A model generated the notes under the pieces. That model was not told where the DNA came from. It did not search any database and worked only from the letters and a program-made list of their open reading frames with translations. The translations under genes and the position numbers were made by a program. This document shows, in pieces, positions 1-8,053 of a stretch of 9,481 bases of DNA. This stretch comes from an uncultured Beijerinckiaceae bacterium (lineage in GTDB: Bacteria > Pseudomonadota > Alphaproteobacteria > Rhizobiales > Beijerinckiaceae): positions 1-9,481 of the forward strand of contig CALMRL010000377.1 in assembly GCA_937873345.1 (NCBI GenBank). Reading direction: 5' to 3'. How positions within the stretch are numbered: position 1 is the stretch's first letter; each line of letters begins with the position of its first letter.

Positions 1-1139
1 GGGCGCGGCGCGGCGCGCACCTCCTGCGCCTGCTCACCATCTGGTCCTTCGTGGGCATCGTCGCCCTGCCCGGGCTCGCCTTCACCGCCTATCTCGTCGC
101 GATCGCCTCGCCGCAATACGTCGCCGAAGCGCGTTTCACGGTGCGCGGCGGCCTGCCCGTCGGCATGGACGGGATCGGCGGCGGCATCAACGTGCCGACA
201 GCGCTGATTGTGCAGGACACGCAGGTCATCCTGCAGTTCATGAAGAGCAGGGCGATGGTGGAGAGCCTGAACCGCGAAGTCGGCTACGAACGGCTGTACC
301 AGAGCGGGTCCATCGACTGGCTGTCGCGGCTGCGCTCGAACCAAGCGATCGAGAAGGTGGAGAAATACTGGCAGCAGCACATGGGGCTGGCGGTGCAGCT
401 GCCCTCGGGCATCTGCACCTTCACAGTGCGAGCCTTCTCGCCCGACGATGCGGTCACGGTCGCCAATGCCGCTCTGACGGCGGCCGAGCAAATCGTCAAC
501 GACATGAACGCCAAGATGCGCGACGACACGATGGCGCTGGCACAGACCGAGAACAAGCGCGCGCAGGGCAATCTCGCGACGGCGCGCGCCAACCTCGAGC
601 GGGCGCGCAACACCGAAGGGATGCTCAACGCCTCGGAACAGTCGTCAGCCGTCAACAAGCTGATCGACGATGTACAGAGTCAGCTCGTGAAGATGCAGCA
701 GGACTACGACTCGCAACGCCGCTACGTGCGGGCCGATGCGCCGCAGCTCCGTAACCTGCAGACGAAGATGGACGCCGCGCAAAAGCAGATCGACGCGCTG
801 AAAGGCCAGCTGACCCGCTCGCCCAACGACAAGGCCAGCGGCGATGTCGGCGAGGGCAAGGGACCGATCTCGGGATCGATGTCGCGGCTCGACTACGCCC
901 AGCTCGAGGACACGATCGCCGAGAAGATCTACGGCACCTCCCTCGCGGCGGTCGAGCAGGCCCACCTCGCCAGCGAGACCAAGAACATGTACATCAACAC
1001 CTTCGTCGAGCCGGTCGCGGCGCAGCAGGCGGAATACCCCAAGCTCGCCATCGACATCATCTTCTTTCTCGCTTCGGCGCTGGCGATCTGGGGAACCACG
1101 GTCCTTTGCCTGATCCTCGCGAGAGGCGTGCTGGCATGA
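1..1139 (+). CDS. KpsE/CtrB/Wzz-type capsule polysaccharide export inner-membrane protein, copy 1 (5' partial)
   Basis: Polysaccharide co-polymerase of the type that works with an ABC exporter and an outer-membrane channel to set chain length and move capsule-like glycans across the periplasm. What is seen: an N-terminal membrane helix at about 33-110, then the family segment SPQYVAEARFTVR, a periplasmic domain, a long helical coiled-coil stretch (about 516-819), a Pro-containing motif before the second helix (FVEPVAAQQAEYPK, about 993-1034), a C-terminal membrane helix (about 1050-1120) and a short tail ending in TGA. The frame is open to base 3. The first available start, GTG at 51, lies inside the first membrane helix and has no Shine-Dalgarno sequence, so the real start is almost certainly before the window. 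The next gene is a diverged paralogue on the same strand. Topology and motifs support the family assignment well. The exact glycan cannot be told. Confidence 0.85.
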   Translation, partial: ARRGAHLLRLLTIWSFVGIVALPGLAFTAYLVAIASPQYVAEARFTVRGGLPVGMDGIGGGINVPTALIVQDTQVILQFMKSRAMVESLNREVGYERLYQSGSIDWLSRLRSNQAIEKVEKYWQQHMGLAVQLPSGICTFTVRAFSPDDAVTVANAALTAAEQIVNDMNAKMRDDTMALAQTENKRAQGNLATARANLERARNTEGMLNASEQSSAVNKLIDDVQSQLVKMQQDYDSQRRYVRADAPQLRNLQTKMDAAQKQIDALKGQLTRSPNDKASGDVGEGKGPISGSMSRLDYAQLEDTIAEKIYGTSLAAVEQAHLASETKNMYINTFVEPVAAQQAEYPKLAIDIIFFLASALAIWGTTVLCLILARGVLA

Positions 1140-1148
1140 AAGCTCGGG

Positions 1149-1229
1149 CGAACGTCGGACGAACCGCGATGGACGCCCGCTGGGCGCCGTCCGCTCTTCC
1201 CGGGAGATGGAAGCGATGACCGACGTTCG
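1149..1229. repeat. 10-bp perfect inverted repeat flanking the start of the second export gene
   Basis: CGAACGTCGG at 1149-1158 is the exact reverse complement of CCGACGTTCG at 1220-1229. In the mRNA the two arms would enclose a 61-nt loop holding the ribosome binding site (1202-1206) and the ATG at 1216, and the right arm covers codons 2-5. The loop also contains a weaker, interrupted GC-rich self-complementary stretch near 1169-1196. It could modulate translation of the second gene or be a chance match in GC-rich DNA. No T-run follows, so it is not a standard terminator. Confidence 0.4.
1202..1206 (+). promoter_or_regulatory. Ribosome binding site deciding the start of the second export gene
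   Basis: GGGAG ends 9 nt before the ATG at 1216. The alternative in-frame ATG at 1207 directly abuts this motif and has no usable Shine-Dalgarno spacing, so 1216 is the better start. Confidence 0.55.
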
Positions 1230-2589
1230 TGACCGGTCGCCTGCCATCGAAACGGACCGGCCGACGGCGGATGCCGCCGAGCCGATCGCGCCCATCGTCG
1301 CCGAGCGATCCTTTGCTGAGCCGGCGGTCGCGCCGCAGCGCTCGCTCGTCGCCCGCGCGCTCGCGCCGGTACGCCGACGCGCGCGACAGGAGGTCGTCAG
1401 TCCGCGCGCGCTCGAGCCGCGCGTGCTGGAAGATCCCGGCATCAAGGAGAAGCGTAGGGTCAGGCTCGCCGTGATCGCGTCCATCGTCACGGTGGTCTTG
1501 CTGCCGATCCTGGCGAGCGGTATCTATCTCTTCGCTTTCGCCAGCGATCAGTACGTCGCGGACATGCGTTTCGTCGTGCGCAAGGCCGACGCGCCGCGCA
1601 ACGCCGACGGCGTGGCTTCGTCGGGCGGCTCCGGCGGTGGTTCGGTCACCTCCTCGTCGCTGCTCTCGGGCGGCGCCAACCTGAGCGGCGAGGATGCCGA
1701 GATCATCGCCAATTACATCCACAGCAGGGCGGCGATCGAGGACGTATCGCGCACCGTTGACGTCGAGGCGATCTACCAGCGTCCCGAAGCGGACTTCTGG
1801 GCGCGGCTGCGCCCGCACCCGCAGGTCGAACAGCTGGTCAAGTACTGGAATCGCATGATCGGCGTCTATGTCGAGCCGACCTCCGGCATCGTCAGCGTTT
1901 CGGTGACCGCCTTCCGCCGCGAGGACGCGCTGACGCTCGCCGGGGCGATCCTCGCCTCCAGCGATCGGCTGGCCAACTCGCTGACGCTGAAGATGCGGGC
2001 CGACCAGACCCACCTGGCCGAGGACGAAGTGCGCCGGGCCGAGGGCGCAGTGCGCTTCGCCCTCGCCGATCTCACCGCCTTTCGCAACACGCAGCGGCTG
2101 ATCGATCCGGTGGAGTCGTCAAAATCGACGGGCAAGCTGCTGATGGAGCTGATCGGCGACCGCATCCAGACCGAGGGGCAGCTTTTCGTGATCCAACGGG
2201 CGCAGGGGCCGAACGCACCGGGCATCGGCGGCATCAAGGCGCGCCTGCAAAGCATCAACCAGCACGTCACCGAATTGCAGGACCAGATAGCTGGCAACAA
2301 GGAGACGGCCACCAACATGGCCGCGACGCTGTCACAGTTCGAGGAGCTGGAGGTCAAGAAGCAGTTCGCGGAGAAGCTGTTCGACTTCGCGCGCCAGGGG
2401 CTGGAGCGGGCGCAGCTTACCGCGATGAGCACCTCGATCTACCTCGCCGTCTTCATGCCGCCGTCGCTGCCGCAGGAATACAGCTATCCCAATCGCTTCA
2501 CGGACCTGATGCTGGTCAGCCTGACCGCCGTGATGACATGGATATCCGGGGCGACCATCACCGCGTCGATCCTCGACCACCGACTTTGA
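1216..2589 (+). CDS. KpsE/CtrB/Wzz-type capsule polysaccharide export inner-membrane protein, copy 2
   Basis: Second polysaccharide co-polymerase, 457 aa, with the same architecture as the gene before it. It has a cytoplasmic N-terminal extension of about 82 residues rich in Arg, Ala and Pro, a membrane helix (about residues 83-109), then SDQYVADMRFVVRKAD, matching SPQYVAEARFTVRGG of copy 1. A Gly/Ser-rich insert follows (about 136-153), then a periplasmic domain with KYW, PTSGIVSVSVTAF and KMRADQ segments that align with copy 1, a helical coiled-coil region, the motif PPSLPQEYSYPNR and a C-terminal membrane helix. It should sit in the inner membrane and help control length or export of a surface polysaccharide. 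ATG 1216 is chosen over ATG 1207 because of the GGGAG spacing. The gap to copy 1 is 76 nt, and the downstream glycosyltransferase follows after 13 nt, suggesting one operon. The family assignment is firm; a division of labour between the copies is inference. Confidence 0.87.
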   Translation: MTDVRDRSPAIETDRPTADAAEPIAPIVAERSFAEPAVAPQRSLVARALAPVRRRARQEVVSPRALEPRVLEDPGIKEKRRVRLAVIASIVTVVLLPILASGIYLFAFASDQYVADMRFVVRKADAPRNADGVASSGGSGGGSVTSSSLLSGGANLSGEDAEIIANYIHSRAAIEDVSRTVDVEAIYQRPEADFWARLRPHPQVEQLVKYWNRMIGVYVEPTSGIVSVSVTAFRREDALTLAGAILASSDRLANSLTLKMRADQTHLAEDEVRRAEGAVRFALADLTAFRNTQRLIDPVESSKSTGKLLMELIGDRIQTEGQLFVIQRAQGPNAPGIGGIKARLQSINQHVTELQDQIAGNKETATNMAATLSQFEELEVKKQFAEKLFDFARQGLERAQLTAMSTSIYLAVFMPPSLPQEYSYPNRFTDLMLVSLTAVMTWISGATITASILDHRL

Positions 2590-2602
2590 TTCCACGCGAG
2601 CC

Positions 2603-4579
2603 GTGACGGCGCTGGTGCCGCGCCTGCTGCCGCTATCTGGCGTGGCCGTAGGCGAAGGCAGTGACCAGTTCGTGGCCGTCACCGGTGAGCCATGGCTCGA
2701 GTTGCTTGGGTTTGAGTTACGGCGCCTGCGCGGGCGCATGATCGAGATCGTCTATCGCGCGAGCCTGCTCGACCAGCCCGCTAGGCCGCTGATCCGTTTC
2801 TTCCTCGACGACGGTTCGCGCGTCGACCGCATCGCGGCGGCGCCGATTGCCGGCGCCGGAATATGGGTTGGGCGCATGCCGGCCGGCACCTGCCGGGTGG
2901 CGATCAGTCCGACCGGGAGGGCCGGCCTCTTCGGCTTCCGACTGGAGGGCATGCGCGCGCGCTCCTGGCTGGGGCTGCTTCTCGAAGGCGCGGAGCGCCG
3001 CCCGCGTCAGACGCGGAGCGCCCTGCTGACCAAGCTCATCGGTTGGGCGCCGGAGTCGGACAATAATCTCGCATGGGCGATCGGCGCCTTCGACCTGCAG
3101 GCCTTTTCCGGCTGGTCGAAGCGCCGTCTGCGCCCGCCCGAGCCCGACGGGCTGGACCGGCCGCGCGACGAAGCGGAACCGTCACCTTCGATGGTGCTGC
3201 TGATGCCGATCGGTGAAGGCTATACGCGCACCGTCGCATCGCTCCGCGAGCAGCTGCACGCCGATTGGGAGCTGCTCTTGATCGATGGACGGCCGACGGG
3301 CGGCGACCGGCGCATCGTTCCGACGGATCAGGCGCAGGCGAGCGAGCGTCTCGCGGCGCTGCCGCCGAGATCGCTTGTCGGACGGCTGTCGCCCGGCGAC
3401 ATGCTGCCGCCGCACGCGCTGGCCTTCCTCGCCGAGCAGCGTCGCCGCGAGCCGGCGGCGCGGCTGTTCTACGGCGACGAGATCGCCCATCACCGCCTTG
3501 CCCTGAAGCCCGGTTGGTCGCCGCGCCTAATGGCCGCCCTGCCCTATCTCGGCAGCGCCGCCTTCGTCGCGGTGGGCGGCTGGAGCGGCGAGGAGCGCCG
3601 CGCCTTCGTCGATCGCGGGGCGCTTCCGCACCATCTCCTCGATGACGCGGGCCAGCTCCTCGCGTTGCGGCGAGTGATCCTGCAGACCGACAGGCCGCTG
3701 CCCGTGCCGGCTGTCGCTGCGGTGATGAGAACAGGTGATCCGCGGGATGACCAGCCCGCCGCGCGCGCCGCGATCATCATCCCGACCTGCGACCAGCCCG
3801 CGCTGCTGCGCCGCGTGGTCGGCAGCATCCGCGCGCGGACGGCGCCGGACGGCTACCGGCTGATCATCATCGACAACGGCGAGGCGGACGGACCAGGACG
3901 CGACCTGCTCGTCGATCTCGCGCGAGCCGACGACGTCACCGTGCTGCGGCGCACGGACGCCTTCAACTTTTCCGGTTTCTGCAACGATGCCGTCGCGGCC
4001 TGCGACGAGCACCTTCTCGTCTTCCTCAACGACGACATGGAGGTGCTCAGCGAAGGCTGGCTGCGACGCCTCGCCCGCCTCGCCTGCAAACCGGACGTCG
4101 GGGCGGTCGGCGCCAAGCTCACCTATCCCGACGGGCGGCTGCAGCACGTCGGCGTGCTCGTCGGCATGGGCGGCAGCGCCGGCCACCTCGGCGCTCTGGC
4201 GCCCGGTGACGACCCCGGCTGGCTGGGACGCAACGGCGTCCCCCACGAGGTGTCCGCCGTCACCGGCGCCTGCCTCGCCGTCGGCCGTGACAAGTTCCTC
4301 GCCGTCGGCGGCTTCGATGCCGTGTAACTGCCGATCGAGCTGAGCGACGTCGACCTCTGCCTCAAGTTGAACGCGCGAGGCTGGCAGACGATCATCGACC
4401 CGCAAGTGCACCTCATGCACGAGGAGTCGGCGAGCCGCGGCGGGGCGACCTTCCGACGCTTGACCAAGTACGGCCGGCAGCGCGACATCTTCATCGAGCG
4501 CTGGCGCCATGTGCTGCGCGACGATCCCTTCTTCCATCCGGGATTGAGCCTCTACAGCCTCGCCGTGGCGCTGGGCTGA
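2603..4579 (+). pseudogene. Family 2 glycosyltransferase, two GT-A-like domains, interrupted by in-frame TAA
   Basis: This would add sugars to a lipid- or polymer-linked surface glycan at the cytoplasmic face of the membrane. The GTG at 2603 opens 574 codons, then TAA at 4325-4327, then 83 more codons in the same frame to TGA at 4577-4579, giving 658 codon positions. Domains: about residues 25-130, a beta-rich N-terminal module like those preceding tandem rhamnosyltransferase-type domains (tentative); about 196-350, a GT-A-like domain (VLLMPI, DWELLLIDG, LFYGDE) that has RLSPGD where the family usually has an Asp-rich LDHDD-type motif; from about 388, an intact GT2 domain with AAIIIPTCDQ, LIIIDNG, FNFSGFCNDAV, FLNDDMEV (D477, D478) and VSAVTGACL. 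The stop falls between GGFDAV and LPIELSDVDLCLKL, so the DVD catalytic region (D582, D584) and the HEESASRG motif lie beyond it. The truncated product is probably inactive. No frameshift is needed to restore it: one codon change suffices. Confidence 0.82.
4325..4327 (+). other. Internal in-frame TAA stop codon in the glycosyltransferase
   Basis: Codon 575 reads TAA in the context GTG-TAA-CTG. The family pattern on both sides (GGFDAV before, LPIELSDVDLC after) runs on without indel. The position is usually a sense codon for a polar or aromatic residue in relatives, for example Tyr, Asn or Glu; TAC to TAA or GAA to TAA would each be a single change. The intact genes with visible ends in this window stop with TGA (five) or TAG (two), never TAA, so this does not look like a native terminus. 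Confidence 0.85.
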
Positions 4580-4598
4580 GTGGCCGGCGCCGACCATC

Positions 4599-4604
4599 GG
4601 AGGA
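4599..4604 (+). promoter_or_regulatory. Strong Shine-Dalgarno for xth
   Basis: GGAGGA lies 3 nt before the GTG at 4608. It is the strongest Shine-Dalgarno noticed in the window and fixes the GTG as the start of exodeoxyribonuclease III, whose product then begins MQIASWNINS as in the family. Confidence 0.7.
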
Positions 4605-4607
4605 ACC

Positions 4608-5387
4608 GTGCAGATCGCGTCCTGGAACATCAACTCGGTGCGTACGCGGCTGCCGAACCTCTTCGCCTACCTCCGCGAGGCGTCGCCCGACGTGCTCTGC
4701 CTGCAGGAGCTGAAGTGCACCGACGAGCAGTTCCCTCGTGCCGAGATCGAGGCGGAGGGCTACAACATCGCGGTGCACGGCCAGAAGAGCTGGAACGGTG
4801 TCGCCATCCTGTCGAAGCGGCCGATGGAGGTGTCCCGCGGCCTGCCCGGCGACGAGACCGACGAGCAGTCCCGCTACATCGAGGCGATGGTCACCACGGA
4901 CGGATCGCCGGTAAGGGTCGGCTGCCTGTACCTTCCCAACGGCAATCCCGTCGACAGCGACAAGTATCCCTACAAGCTGCGCTGGATGGACCGGCTGCAC
5001 GCCCATGTCGCGCGCCTGCTCGCCGAGGAGGAGCCGCTGGTGCTCGTCGGCGACTACAACGTCATCCCCGATGCCCGCGACGTCTACGAGGCAGCGAACT
5101 GGCTCGGCGACGCGCTCTACCTGCCGCGCACCCGGGCGAAGTTCAGGGCGCTGATGGCGCTCGGCCTCACCGACGCGCTACGGGCGACGAGTGACGAGGT
5201 CGGGCTCTATACCTTCTGGGACTATCAGGCCGGCGCTTGGCCGAAGAACCAAGGCATTCGCATCGACCACGCCCTGCTGTCGCCGCAGGCGGCGGACCGG
5301 CTGCGGAGCGTGACGATCGACAAGGGCTGCCGGGCGCAGGACAAGCCGTCGGATCACGTGCCGATCCGTATCGAGTTGGCGCTCTGA
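4608..5387 (+). CDS. xth: Exodeoxyribonuclease III (AP endonuclease)
   Basis: Base-excision-repair nuclease that cleaves DNA at abasic sites and removes 3' blocking groups and nucleotides; metal-dependent, cytoplasmic. It is 259 aa, the normal length for the Xth/ExoA family. The endonuclease/exonuclease/phosphatase fold motifs are all present: WNINS with N7, LQELK with E34 (metal ligand), WNGVAILS at 62-69, RYIEA, YLPNGNP with Y108, GDYNV with D149 and N151, RIDH with D220, and the C-terminal SDH with D249 and H250. The GTG start is supported by GGAGGA just upstream. It follows the end of the glycosyltransferase frame after only 28 nt, so it may be partly co-transcribed with the polysaccharide genes, although no functional link is expected. 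Its stop is 4 nt from the convergent pyrG stop. The assignment is very secure. Confidence 0.96.
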   Translation: MQIASWNINSVRTRLPNLFAYLREASPDVLCLQELKCTDEQFPRAEIEAEGYNIAVHGQKSWNGVAILSKRPMEVSRGLPGDETDEQSRYIEAMVTTDGSPVRVGCLYLPNGNPVDSDKYPYKLRWMDRLHAHVARLLAEEEPLVLVGDYNVIPDARDVYEAANWLGDALYLPRTRAKFRALMALGLTDALRATSDEVGLYTFWDYQAGAWPKNQGIRIDHALLSPQAADRLRSVTIDKGCRAQDKPSDHVPIRIELAL

Positions 5388-5391
5388 GGCG

Positions 5392-7020
<1,629 letters not shown>

Positions 7021-7075
7021 GGGCTCCGAGCCTTAAAGCCATTCGGCCGGGATGAGGAGCCGAAAGTCGCGGCAG

Positions 7076-7087
7076 GGTTACGTATCC
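7076..7087. repeat. Imperfect palindrome in the pyrG leader
   Basis: GGTTACGTATCC is self-complementary around a TACGTA core except for one mismatched pair. It lies about 56-67 bp upstream of the pyrG start. Such a short palindrome could be a protein-binding site but could also be chance; no regulator can be named. Confidence 0.25.
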
Positions 7088-7088
7088 A

Positions 7089-7105
7089 CTGCGGCATCGC
7101 CGCAG
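7089..7105. repeat. Short hairpin between secG and pyrG
   Basis: CTGCGGC (7089-7095) and GCCGCAG (7099-7105) form a perfect 7-bp stem with a 3-nt loop. It lies 52 nt past the secG stop and 68 nt before the pyrG start on the minus strand. No T-run follows on the minus strand (the next bases read TGGATACG), so it is not a classic intrinsic terminator. It may stabilise the secG transcript end or act as a pause or processing site in the intergenic leader. Confidence 0.4.
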
Positions 7106-7157
7106 GGATGGGTTGCGTTCGCGGTATGGTTGACGGTTCGCGGCGCGGAACGGGCCG

Positions 7158-7682
7158 CTATTTGGCCGCCGGCGTGGCGGAAGGCCCGGAGGCGGTCGGC
7201 GCCGCGGGCGAAGGGCGGTCCGGCAAGCCGCTAGGCTCCGCCGGCTGCGCAGCTGGCGAGGGCGGAGCGGATGCAGCCGGCGCAGCATTCGGCGGAGGCA
7301 GAGCCGGGCTGCCGGTCGGGGCGGCAGCCTGTCCGCCGCTGGCGCGCTGCTGCTCCAGCTTGCGAACCTGGTCGAGGACGGAATCGGGTTGCGTCGGCGG
7401 CAACTTCGCCGCCGACTCAGCCGTGCCGGGCCGCGGCGCGGAGAAATCCAGCCTGCCGGAATGGCCGTAGCGGGCGATGAGCACCAGCCCGAGGCTGGTG
7501 ATGAAGAAGAGGGTGGCGAGGATCGCGGTCGCCCGCGTCAGCACGTTGGCCTGGCCCCGCCCCGTCATGAAGCCGCTGCCGCCGCCGACGCCGAGCGCGC
7601 CGCCCTCGGAGCGCTGCAGCAGCACCACCGCGACCAGCGCGACGACGATCATCAGGTGGATGGCGATCAGGACGGTCTGCAT
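7158..7682 (-). CDS. secG: Preprotein translocase subunit SecG with long Pro/Ala-rich tail
   Basis: Accessory subunit of the SecYEG protein-conducting channel in the inner membrane. The 174-aa product begins MQTVLIAIHLMIVVALVAVV (first membrane helix), followed by the signature LLQRSEGGALGVGGGSGFMTGRG in the cytoplasmic loop, then a second helix (TRATAILATLFFITSLGLVLIA, about residues 49-70). From about residue 71 to the end is a hydrophilic, low-complexity tail rich in Pro, Ala and Ser. SecG in E. coli is about 110 aa; long tails of this sort are common in alphaproteobacteria. The ATG at 7682 gives the classical MQTVLI start; a TTG at 7697 would add five residues but is less likely. Neither has a convincing Shine-Dalgarno sequence. 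It stops with TAG and lies upstream of pyrG, a neighbourhood often seen in alphaproteobacteria, but without the usual tpiA on its other side. Confidence 0.93.
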   Translation of the reverse strand: MQTVLIAIHLMIVVALVAVVLLQRSEGGALGVGGGSGFMTGRGQANVLTRATAILATLFFITSLGLVLIARYGHSGRLDFSAPRPGTAESAAKLPPTQPDSVLDQVRKLEQQRASGGQAAAPTGSPALPPPNAAPAASAPPSPAAQPAEPSGLPDRPSPAAPTASGPSATPAAK

Positions 7683-7797
7683 GGATGACTGCGGCAAGGG
7701 GATGGGAGCTGCGGACCAGCCGGCAAGGGTCGCACCGCGCGTTCGGGCGGTCGCGACGCCGGCGTTCTAGGGGCAAACGATCGGCGTGGCAATCTCG

Positions 7798-8049
7798 CTA
7801 GGTCGAGCGTGCCGTCAGCAGCACCAGAGCCGACGCCATCGCGAGCGGAACGAGCATGCCGGCGGCGCCGAGAAGCCCACGCCCGCTCCAGCCGATCGCG
7901 GCCAGGGCGAGGCCGGCGAGCGCGAGATAGCAGCCGGCGAGAAGCGCCAGCGAAGAGCTGCGCCGCAGGCCGAGCACGCCGCGGGCGAGGTAGGCCGTGC
8001 CGAGCAGCACAGTCCAGACGACGACCACGATCGCGCCCGCGAAAAGCAT
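7798..8049 (-). CDS. Small hydrophobic membrane protein of unknown function
   Basis: An 83-aa protein that I do not recognise. It has three likely membrane helices: residues about 4-26 (FAGAIVVVVWTVLLGTAYLA), 34-53 (LALLAGCYLALAGLALAAIG) and 60-79 (LGAAGMLVPLAMASALVLLT), separated by short basic or Gly loops (GLRRSSS, WSGRG). The ATG at 8049 is 4 nt after the stop codon of the alpha/beta hydrolase gene, so the two are probably translated from one message, perhaps coupled. It ends with TAG 115 nt before secG. No catalytic motif is visible. The composition is typical of a real membrane protein rather than antisense noise, but the gene is short and in GC-rich DNA, so some doubt remains. Confidence 0.65.
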   Translation of the reverse strand: MLFAGAIVVVVWTVLLGTAYLARGVLGLRRSSSLALLAGCYLALAGLALAAIGWSGRGLLGAAGMLVPLAMASALVLLTARST

Positions 8050-8053
8050 CGCC

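Noticed and set aside
1..20. GCGCGG-type repetition at the left edge
   Set aside because: Codons within an open frame of Arg/Gly/Ala; too short and too GC-biased to call a repeat.
51..53. GTG at 51 as true start of the first export protein
   Set aside because: It falls inside the membrane helix, has no Shine-Dalgarno, and the preceding in-frame codons to base 3 read as a plausible basic/hydrophobic segment of the same protein.
645..2013. Two long minus-strand frames (645-1490 and 1057-2013)
   Set aside because: Both lie opposite the two export-protein genes and have the low-complexity Arg/Asp-rich composition of antisense GC-rich sequence.
4367..4579. A separate small gene starting at TTG 4367
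   Set aside because: It is the in-frame C-terminal remainder of the glycosyltransferase; no ribosome binding site is seen and its content is the end of the GT2 domain.
3527..4633. A 368-codon open frame on the - strand over the glycosyltransferase and the start of xth
   Set aside because: Antisense shadow; the + strand carries recognisable GT2 motifs through the whole stretch, and the minus product has no family features.
7683..7697. TTG at 7697 as secG start
   Set aside because: The next in-frame ATG gives MQTVLI, the usual SecG beginning; the TTG has no ribosome binding site.
7683..7797. Possible tRNA or regulatory RNA in the gap before secG
   Set aside because: No TTCGA-type arm, acceptor stem or T-run terminator was found; only short GC-rich palindromes such as GTCGCGAC.
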